Positions 56,049 through 64,000 of a stretch of 64,000 bases of DNA are shown here, one piece after another. The translations under genes were made by a program, and so were the position numbers. The first letter of the stretch is position 1. Each line of letters begins with the position of its first letter. The notes beneath the pieces are model-generated. The model did not search any database. It was given only the letters and a program-made list of their open reading frames with translations, and had not been told where the DNA came from. The DNA is from Odontocerum albicorne (lineage: Eukaryota > Arthropoda > Insecta > Trichoptera > Odontoceridae): positions 38,919,380 through 38,983,379 of the forward strand of contig OX463848.1 in NCBI GenBank assembly GCA_949825065.1. Direction: 5' to 3'.

Positions 56049-58071
56049 AAAAGACAGCTAATAATATCCACTTAATAAATTCAGATGGAATGATGTCTAA
56101 AAAGTGTTTCAAGACAGAATGCCAATAGTGAAAGACAAATAAATCTATTAATCAATACTTTTGACACTGTTTATACTACCCCTGATGTTTGATAGATATC
56201 TAAATTAAAATATAATAATGATGTATGATAATAAATCCACTGGGACTTTTTAAAACAAACCCCCAATGCAAAGGATTTTTTCCAAGACTCTAGTTTATGG
56301 CCAAGTTATACTCATGTTCTAACAAGTTACACTTCTATAAAATAATCCTTAAAATTTTGCAGTCAATTAAACACATGTTTGTAAATATTTAATTAGCACA
56401 ATTATTAAAAAGGCAGCAATTTTTAATTATAAGGTTTCTTCGATATGTGATATACTTACTTAAGTATGTATAATTTTATGGTACTGGGAAAAAATAAAGA
56501 AACTACATTTTTAGTCTGTTTTTTATTTCCTTGTATTTTTTTATAAATAATAAGTTATAAGTACATTAAAACTGTACACAATACAAAAAATATTACAACT
56601 ATAATTTGTACAACTTAATCACTATCACATTCTCCCAAAAAAGGGATATTGTTATGAAAAATATGAGAAATCTCCCAATTATAATTATTACATATAAAGA
56701 ATTTTGATTGTTTTGTTTTTATTTACATTTGCTAATTACATAATGTCTTCAGGGTAAAAATCACAATTCAATTTATATCTCGTGTAAGTTTTACACAAGA
56801 AATGCATTATAAAACATTTAATGAAAAAAATATTCTTGGTTTTTCAATGACTTGCAATATTTCGCATTTATAACATTATTCTATTAACTAGCCTTACTTG
56901 AGAGACTCACTTCGCAGTTCTGACACCTTAGCAACATAATGCTATCACTCGCATAGTTTTTCCTCAGGCGTCACTGTTGTCAGTCAAAATAATAGCTAGT
57001 GTTTATTTTAAATGCATTATTAACATAAGTGTTTACCTGTATATGATTATTATTGCTCTGTAGTTCATACATAAATTAACAAAAAACATTCCTTTAAAGT
57101 TACAACAGAGGTCTGGCACCTAAAATGTAAGTGCAAGGTACACCCTAAATTCAGGGCCGTTGGGTTAATATACAGACAGCTTTAAAATAAACTATTACAA
57201 CAGCCATAAATTCGAAGGACGTGGAGTTCTGGCATTTTATGACATCCCTTTGTTCCTGATAGAACATGTAAGGTGATAATAAAAAAACTGCATTTATTTT
57301 TGTCTATAAACGTAATTTTGTCTGTAACCAAATTTAATCTTGTTTTTCTTGATAAAACATATACTTGAACACAAAGTCCTTGGTTTGTTCAATGAAAGTA
57401 AACTAATGAAGGTATACATTATCCGTTAAAATTCTCATAGCAATTTTATATTTAAAAAAATTCACTCTTCATTCGTGCCATAAACCATTCACATATTAAA
57501 ACTATAATAAATTAAGATAGATATTAGCGTATAACATCGAGCTCATTCTGGTGAAACATTGTAACAAAAAAAGTAACTAATTTCACGAAAGAGTTAATGG
57601 TTCAATCACTTATTAGTTAATGATGTGAACTTATTGAAAGGGATTACCAGGAGACAATATTGTATTTGGCCTTACCTTGTTAAACAAGTCTTCAGGTTAA
57701 AAACCACTACTTTAGGAGCAAACACCTAAATCACTGTCTTCATTGCAATGTTTATAATACTACAACGCACTGAATTAAAATTTTTGCAATTGAATATTTT
57801 TATATTTGAAGACATCAATCAGTGCATGAGTTAACTTAAAGATGCATTGTCTATGATCGCCATTTGATGTTAAATATACATTTTATGCCAAATAACCTGT
57901 TTGAATATTATTTTTTTATGTTCATTTATATTGTAACAATCATGTCAATTTGAATACGTTCTGATCAGGTACGATTTTTCTACTGAAATAATGTTCACTC
58001 GACAGCTGTAAAAGTCTCAGTATTTCTAATCAATTTCAAGTTATGGATGGGTGATCTGGTGAATAGAAGTA
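56049..58071. other. AT-rich intergenic spacer
   Basis: No coding region, RNA gene or shared repeat was recognised. It could hold part of the 3' UTR of either convergent gene. Confidence 0.5.
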
Positions 58072-58250
58072 CAGTCAATTCCGGTTATAGTGAACCTTCG
58101 GCTATAGTGAACCAAAATTTTCTGTCCCAACCCCATATATCAAAAATGTATGGAAAAAACCTATGTTATAATAAACTAAAACTAGTAAATTTTGGGTCAC
58201 TTTAGTCAAAGGGTCACTATTACCGAGTTCACTATAACCGGAGTTGACTG
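58072..58250. mobile_element. pogo/Tc1-type MITE (179 bp)
   Basis: CAGTCAATTCCGGTTATAG and, inverted, CTATAACCGGAGTTGACTG, with TA on both sides (58070-58071 and 58251-58252). CGGCTATAGTGAACC repeats inside the left arm. Non-coding. Confidence 0.88.
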
Positions 58251-58499
58251 TAGTTGAAAAAAGAGGAACGAAACAAATCTCAGCTCCTTAGACAATTTAC
58301 TAATTCCCAATATTGATCATTCTGCTAAAAGGTTGTCCATTGTTCATTTAATTTAACTACCACGTTATAAAGGGATAAATTTAAAAAACTGTGTTGACCT
58401 ATTAACTTTTGTATGAACTTGGCAGATATAAATTTTTAGGCATCTATTTTGTGAATGAGTGTATTTTGAATTATATTACACTTTTTTGAGCTGCTTAGT

Positions 58500-58680
58500 A
58501 ACCATAGCAATCTCTTTCAAACAACTAGAAAAGTGTTAAACAAGACTTAAGTGAAAACCAGACTGGAATATTTTTATTAAAAAAATTGAGGTATATACAG
58601 GAATCAAATGCGCAACTCCCAGGTTGGAAGACAGGAATCTTACCAACTAGGCCACAGTAGCCATTTTGTGTGGAAATATT
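58500..58680 (-). mobile_element. SINE family A, near full length
   Basis: The - strand reads GGCCTAGTTGGTAAGATTCC (box A), then GGGAGTTGCGCATTTGATTCC (box B, decayed), then CAGTCTGGTTTTCACTTAAG, then CTAGTTGTTTGAAAGAG. Confidence 0.75.
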
Positions 58681-58945
58681 TTCACTGAGGGCTTCTTAAA
58701 TATATTTCTGGTTAGTTGAAAGAGTTCTAACCAAGCAGAAATATATTTATTCCAGTAACAGTCAATAGAACAAAATGATTTACAGCAACATGCTATTTTT
58801 TTTTACTCATCACCACATTCATATGTCAACATTCAAGCCACAATATTTTTGCGTATAATTTTTTTTTTTAAATTACAGCGGGCTATAAAAATATTTACTA
58901 ATGTATTTATTACGGGAAGGTTGGCTCTCCATACCACTATAGACT

Positions 58946-58951
58946 TTTATT
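58946..58951 (-). terminator. Candidate polyadenylation signal of the HMG-box gene
   Basis: AATAAA on the - strand, about 90 bases past the stop codon. It is one of several AT-rich candidates. Confidence 0.35.
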
Positions 58952-59040
58952 ATTAATGTTTATCACTTTCAGTTATTTCTTATCGCTACCTTATCAATAT
59001 ATGTACAAAATAGTGTGGAGATTCAGGTACATTAGTTTTC

Positions 59041-59115
59041 TTATTCCTTTTTTATGTAAGCCGACATCTCTTCTGCATATTTTTCTTTTGACCTCTCAAA
59101 CATTGCCACATAAAC
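59041..59115 (-). CDS. HMG-box gene, terminal exon
   Basis: 24 codons and TAA, acceptor TTTTTTCAG. Encodes helix III of the box (VYVAMFERSKEKYAEEM). It is too short to appear as an isolated open frame. It was found by completing the HMG box in phase. Confidence 0.9.
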   Translation of the reverse strand, partial: VYVAMFERSKEKYAEEMSAYIKKE

Positions 59116-62100
59116 CTGAAAAAAAAAATTGATTATAGTCAAACTTGCCAACAACAAACATGGTTATAATGAAAACACATTCAATATGTTTTTATATGTA
59201 TACATACTTATGTAGTCAAGTCCAAATTTTTCCCACTCAAGGAGGTAAAAAAGATAATAAAATTAAATATTGTCACCCTGTAGTTCAGTTTTTTTTTTAG
59301 AATGATGAATTAATTTTTCAATACCACTGGAAAAACATTCTCAAGTTTTTAGATCGGGTTCTTGCTTCTGCTAGTTTGCTTTGATAAACCTTCAATAGAT
59401 TATCTGCCTAAAGCATTGGTTTCCTAAGAAAGTGGTGTCGTTATATAGCGCACATAACAAAACATTGTCTATGCAAACATATGGCGTGGTTTCCTAGAGA
59501 GCGTTGGTTGTGTCGTTATATAGCGCACGTAACAAAACATTGTCTATGCAAACCAATGGCGTTGGTTTCCTAGAGTCCGTTGGTTGTGAGTGTAATGTCA
59601 AATAGCAACGCTGCCATTTGCATGATGGCCGTGATAGCGGAGCAAACAGTCGTGGAACGATTTTTCTCGTGTAGCGGACACCGTTTTACAATAAAAAATG
59701 AGTGCAAACATAATTTGGACCAGTGAAAATGACGAAATATTGATTGATTTTGTAAGAAATAATGAAGCTTTATATAATGTGAAGAGCAAAGACTATAGAA
59801 AAGCCCAGTTGAAACAAAATATGAGGAATCAGATTTGGTTTCCACTGACAGTTGTCGGTTCTCATTTCTGCCGTCTGGCAACGTGCCAGGCGGATGCGAC
59901 GCAAACGTAATTTAATTTGGACCAGTGAAAATGACGAAATATTGATTGATTTTGTAAGAAATAGTGAAGCTTTATATAATGTGAAGGCAAAGACTATAGA
60001 AAAGCCCAGTTGAAACAAAATATGTGGAATAAAGTTTTTAACTGACAGTTGTGGGTTCTCACTTCTGCCGTCTGGCGGCGCGCCAGGCGGATGCGACGCA
60101 AACGTAATTTAATTTGGACCAGCGAAAATGACAAAATATTGATTGATTTTGTAAGAAATAGTGAAGCTTTATATAATGTGAAGAACAAATACTATAGGAA
60201 AACCCAGTTGAAACAAAATATGTGGAATAAAGTTTTCAACTGACAGTTGTGGGTTCTCATTTCTGCCGTCTTGCGGCGCGCCAGCATCACGTCATGTAAC
60301 GTGCGCTATATAAGGAACCCGCTTTATTGGGAAACCGTAGCTTAAGTGACTGTTTAGTCCATTCTTTCACTGTAGAACAGGCCTCGGCAAATGGCGGCCC
60401 GCAGTGAAGTTTTATCCGTCCCGCGGAGTCAAAATTATGATTTTAAAAAATTTGCTGCTTTGTTAATAAACCGAAATGTCAAGAATTTTTTTTTAATAAT
60501 AGTGGGGCACCAATTTCTAAGTTTGACCCTGATAATGTAAATTTATTTAATTTTTCATTGATACAATTTTTTACTTGCAAAATGTGTGGGGGGGGGGGGT
60601 CGTAGCAGGATTTACCGCACCAGTGAACATGAACCACAGGTATGCCATTTCCCTTCCTAATAAAAAAAACGACTTAATTTTGCGCTTTTTTATTGTGGCC
60701 CGACAACCAAAAGATTTGCCCACCCCTGCTGTAGAGTATAATTCAGAAGATTATTCATACACAGCATGTAAATGTTTCATTTCTGACGGGTTTTTCACTT
60801 CTTTTGAAAGAAACTTGATTGCTATGCAATATTATTTTTTGAACATTTTAGCATATAAATAAAACAAACACATCTATCGGCTCAAGTTAACATACTACTA
60901 GATAGATGTATCAAATTTTAACTGTAACATATTATATTGTATACAGTACAACCTGGCGAGTTTATTGCCATATAGCAATATCTTCTAACTAGAAATATTT
61001 TTAAAGAAAAACCTTAAATGAAAACTAGATTGGAACCCTATTTAAAATACGGAATTCGAACCCATAACCCCAGGGTCAGAAGACAGGTGTCTTATCAACT
61101 AGGATATGGAGGACATATCTGTAATTCATTTATACAAGTTCTTACTACACATACTTGTGAATTTTTTTCGTTCGAAAGTATTGATGTTAGATACCTTCTT
61201 ATCTTCATTAGAGAGGGCTCTCCATCGTGAAGCGAGCTGCCTAGTGACCTCCTGCTTGGAGGGCTCCGCCCCACTACTGTCAGTACCCCCTTCTGCCAGG
61301 ATGAGCGGTCGCTGCTCCTGGCAGAACTGGAAGAATGCGTTGCAGGGCTTCTTGGGGGCATTCGGATCCTTTTCTGCCTAGAAAATAGATATTATTAGTC
61401 ACAGAGATAGAGAAAACTTTGACTAAATGTGTTATTGAAAATAAAGAATTACTGGTAGAAATAAAACAAATCAAATTAGATTGAATTAACCCTTCCCTTA
61501 CGGTGTTAAAATTGAAACGTGTGCTCCGGTGTTGGGTAGTGAGTACGCGATCAAATATTAGCGATTTTAAATCGGAAAAATAAGAACATTCATAGATAAT
61601 CCCCTTAATTAATTATAATTGAAGTTAAAAATTATAATAATTGAGATTTATTTGCTGAAAACATTAAAAAACCATCTGGCAACGCTCACGGAACGGGCGT
61701 ACGTCTAACCTATTTGCAAGCCAAGAAGCTACTGTGGCGCGGAACGTCAGTCGCATACCCCGGCGCTTACGCTTATGCTTGCGACGTTGAGACAATTCAG
61801 CTCCTCGCAATTCAGTGGAGTATGCAAGAGTGAGATGCGAATATAGTGTCGCGCTTCCCGCATACTATTCACCTATCGTCAAGACACAAGGTCGAGGCAC
61901 TCACAGCGTTTAAATGCGAATTTGTTTCCGATATCTTCACAAAATACCCACGATGTAGTCGATAAATTCTGATTATTTTTTAAATCAATGCGTAAATATA
62001 TTATGGAGGAATACCTAAAATCTTAACCTTGTATTTATTATATTTATAGAGATATTGATGGTTATTAGAAGCAACGTGTAGAAGATACCCAACACAGGGA

Positions 62101-63842
62101 GGAAAAGGTTAACAAACTAAAAATGTTATTTATTTAAGACGTAGTAGGCATAAAAGTTTTTATTTTATTAATTGATTTAGTATTTATATTTTAAAACTTC
62201 ATTTTAAACAGAATAATTTAACACTTAAATGTGAAAAAAATCTACACAATTAACTTAAAGTAACATATGTTTCGCTTTACAAAAGCATTTTCAAGCTGTA
62301 CTCAATACATTGCTTACCAAGTTTATTTAGCAAAATATTTTACAATCCATGGTTTAAAATTAACATGAAAACTTAATAGGAGCCGACCATCCTGATGTAT
62401 AACATATAGAGTAGATATGTCAATTCAGCTAATCAAGAATTGACGTATCTACCTTATGTGTTATCATACGAGGCGTATCCAGAAAGTAAGTGTACTGAGG
62501 CTCTCACGACCGGATGGATTTTATTTTCGACATGTTGGCTACACTTCCGTGTAGCCTGACCCTTCCCCTACGCAACGAGACCGGTTCGAGGTCAGTATGT
62601 TGAGAAGTGTCGACGCGACAACACGTTTCGTGAAAAATGTAAATCCAATCTCCCGCCAAGTGCGAAATACGGGGCGTCATCCGTTATCTCGTTTGGAAGG
62701 GAAAACCTCCGGTTGAGGTTTATAATGAGGTGAAAACTGCATATGGTGATAAAGCTATGAATCGTACGAGTGTGTACAAGTGGTGTCACGAGTTTAAAAA
62801 TGGTCGTACGTCTGTGCATGATGATCAGAGGAGCGGAAGACCTTCAATTGTGACTGACGAAATTGACGAAATTGTTTTGGGACTGTCAAGGCATAATTTT
62901 AATTGAATATATGCCTCAAGGGGAGACCATCAACTCTGCAAGATACTGTGAGACCCTAAAAAAATTGCGGAGGGCGATTCAGAACAAGAGGAGAGGCATG
63001 CTGACAAAGGGAGTCTGCCTGCTGCACGACAATGCCAGACCACACACGGCCAACGCCACGAAGGAACTGCTCACCTAGTTTAAATGGGATGAATGAACCA
63101 CCTGAACCATCCCGCGCATTCCCCTGACCTAGCACCTTCAGATTACTATCTCTTTACCTCCCTGAAGCTGCACATGGGTGGAAAAAGGTTTTCAACCGAC
63201 GAGGAGGTAAAGGAGGAGGTGGAGAAGTGGATGGAGGGGTTGGCGGGAAACTACTTCGAGGAAGGCATCAAAAAGTTGATACCCCGCTTCACCACCTGCA
63301 TTGATAGGAATGGCGACTATGTCGAAAAATAGCTTACATATGTACTACGGTAACCACGTAATTTTTTTGTTTAAATAAAAAAAATTGTAACCTACAAAAA
63401 TTCAGTACACTTACTTTCTGGACTTACCTAGTACATTGGGGTTCTTAATAGTTAACGCCAACGCCACATATCAAAATCATCGATTTTCTCTCAAGTACAA
63501 GCTTGCATGGTACGAATATCAATCTATTAAATTCTTGCCATACAGATGCATCATAATTGCAGCATGATACTCACTTTTTCAGACTTAGTTGATTTCCTTT
63601 TCGTTGCAGTCTTCTTTCCCGGAGTATTTTTTTCTGTGGTATTCCTATTTGAATGGTTAGTTCCTTTTTCAGTCTTGGGGACAACGAATCCGGGAAATGG
63701 TGGGAGAGTTGCAATGTTTGGTTTAACATCCTCTTCCTCCACTTTAACAGTCCTATATGCATCTCCATGGATATCCAAACGGTTCATTAGAAACTTGATC
63801 TCCTTTTTAAAGCGTTTGGTCATCTTTTTGACTTGGTATATC
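59041..63842 (-). CDS. HMG-box chromatin protein, last three coding exons (5' end outside window)
   Basis: Exons 63842-63575, 61377-61195 and 59115-59041 join in phase with GT-AG introns, giving about 174 visible residues. The first exon encodes IYQVKKMTKRFKKEIKFLMN (basic, likely coiled helix), an acidic VKVEEEDVK stretch and a Lys/Thr/Ser-rich linker. Then comes an HMG box: DPNAPKKPCNAFFQFCQEQR, an unusual GGTDSSGAEPS insertion, RQLASRWRALSNEDKKVY, MFERSKEKYAEEMSAYIKKE and stop. HMG boxes bind and bend DNA. A single C-terminal box behind a basic helical segment, with no acidic tail, resembles Nhp10-like INO80 subunits more than HMGB/DSP1. That subfamily call is inference. It is convergent with HAGH, and its introns hold the MADF element, an hAT MITE, a SINE, a piggyBac MITE and a mariner. 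Confidence 0.9.
59418..60336 (+). mobile_element. Transposon-like element carrying tandem MADF-type segments
   Basis: The left end GGTTTCCTAAGAAAG and, inverted, CTTTATTGGGAAACC at the right. Three GGTTTCCTA copies at 59418, 59488 and 59564 repeat a 70-76 base block containing TATATAGCGCAC, which returns inverted near 60302. An ATG at 59698 starts MSANIIWTSENDEILIDFV, then RNNEALYNVKSKDYRKAQLK, like the start of a MADF domain (a DNA-binding domain common in insect regulators and Harbinger-associated proteins). That segment with its flank repeats three times (59712, 59914, 60111; periods 202 and 197). Each repeat breaks before the domain is complete. It lies in an intron of the HMG gene. Confidence 0.65.
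60378..60728. mobile_element. hAT MITE (351 bp)
   Basis: The ends CAGGCCTCGGCAAATGG and, inverted, AGATTTGCCCACCCCTG. Flanks CTGTAGAA (60370-60377) and CTGTAGAG (60729-60736) are an 8-base duplication with one change. An 8-G run (about 60589) is a likely sequencing risk point. Confidence 0.85.
60930..61112 (-). mobile_element. SINE family A, near full length
   Basis: The - strand reads ATCCTAGTTGATAAGACACC (box A), then GGGTTATGGGTTCGAATTCC (box B), then GGTTCCAATCTAGTTTTCA, then AGAAGATATTGCTATATGG and the tail TGTACTGTATACAAT. It lies in the HMG gene intron. Confidence 0.75.
61195..61377 (-). CDS. HMG-box gene, exon with most of the box
   Basis: 61 codons, acceptor TTTTCTAG, donor GTATCT. 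Encodes AEKDPNAPKKP to SNEDKK. Confidence 0.92.
61486..62112 (+). mobile_element. piggyBac-like MITE, family T copy 3 (627 bp)
   Basis: TTAACCCTTCCCTTACGGTG at the left and CACAGGGAGGAAAAGGTTAA at the right, both with TTAA. Shares GCGATTTTAAATCGG, TTGCTGAAAACAT and TCAATGCGTAAAT with copies 1 and 2, but is more diverged in the centre. Confidence 0.85.
62469..63431 (+). mobile_element. Internally deleted mariner (963 bp)
   Basis: TA flanks (62467-62468 and 63432-63433). The ends share CCAGAAAGTAAGTGTACTGA. Pieces in order: IRYLVWKGKPPVEVYNEVK, then MNRTSVYKWCHEFKNGRTSV (first half of the DNA-binding region), RSGRPSIVTDEID, then a jump to FWDCQGIILIEYMP, LLHDNARPHTANA (second Asp), a stop, PAHSPDLAPSDYYLF (third Asp), and DRNGDYVEK. 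The region with the second helix-turn-helix and first catalytic Asp is deleted near 62870. Inactive. It lies in an intron of the HMG gene. Confidence 0.88.
63434..63574. other. Intron remainder between mariner and HMG exon
   Basis: Unique sequence with no feature beyond the donor at 63574. Confidence 0.5.
63575..63842 (-). CDS. HMG-box gene, N-terminal exon in window
   Basis: Acceptor TTTTCCAG, donor GTGAGT. Encodes the helical and Lys-rich N-terminal part, ending SEK. At least one more exon must lie beyond base 64000, because no start is placed upstream of the acceptor here. Confidence 0.8.
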
Positions 63843-63949
63843 CTGGAAAATAGAGAGAAAAATTTAAAATAAAACCCAATGACTTATGTAGGAATGTTAA
63901 GAATTATAGTCGACAACTACTAAGCTCTAGATGTATGGATTATGTAATA

Positions 63950-64000
63950 TAATATGTTGTTCGGAAAGTAATTCCGTATATCTCGAATATATGTCATTAG
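63950..64000. mobile_element. Possible mariner end at the window edge
   Basis: TATGTTGTTCGGAAAGTAAT at about 63954 has the style of a mariner terminal repeat (TA, then GTTCGGAAAGT). The rest would lie outside the window. Confidence 0.35.

Noticed and set aside
59570..60243. Several - strand frames of 63-103 codons repeated in the same region
   Set aside because: Antisense of the three MADF-type units; the + strand reading has the domain resemblance.

Overview
The window is animal nuclear DNA, most likely from an insect. It has AT-rich spacers, GT-AG introns, many eukaryotic transposons and one 200-base assembly gap. The mariner, piggyBac, hAT, RTE-like and tRNA-SINE mix fits insects. Lepidoptera is plausible, but nothing here fixes the order. 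There is no bacterial gene organisation.

Two host genes can be read with confidence, and they converge. On the + strand (41141-52482) is a complete five-exon gene for hydroxyacylglutathione hydrolase (glyoxalase II, HAGH; 298 residues). It has a short basic leader and an internal Met44 that would give the cytosolic form. On the - strand (63842 down to 59041) are the last three coding exons of an HMG-box chromatin protein with a basic, charged N-terminal segment. Its 5' end lies beyond the right edge of the window. Introns of both genes are packed with transposons: mariner, piggyBac-like, hAT, SINE and a MADF-encoding element.

The left end (1-1661) is a tandem array of fragments of a third host gene, the AIR-synthetase part of GART (ade3). 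Two repeats are 500 bases long and two are 286 bases long. The 214-base difference sits exactly at a GT...AG junction, so the array mixes intron-containing and intronless copies of the same exon.

The rest, roughly 1.7-41 kb, is mostly repeats. (a) Minisatellites have units of about 70, 44 (in a three-unit higher-order pattern), 31, 37, 62, 68 and 33 bases, and there is a (TA)n block of about 580 bases. (b) Non-LTR retrotransposon pieces belong to at least three families, all 5'-truncated or decayed. (c) A tRNA-headed SINE family has at least ten copies, and its tail is also found behind a LINE coding end. (d) There are two solo LTRs. (e) DNA transposons and MITEs include hAT with 8-bp duplications, piggyBac-like with TTAA ends, mariner and pogo with TA, a 9-bp-duplication foldback, and several palindromic families not assigned.

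The candidates most worth a second look are the GART array, the MADF repeat element, the palindromic mariner derivative and the nested foldback inside an hAT MITE.
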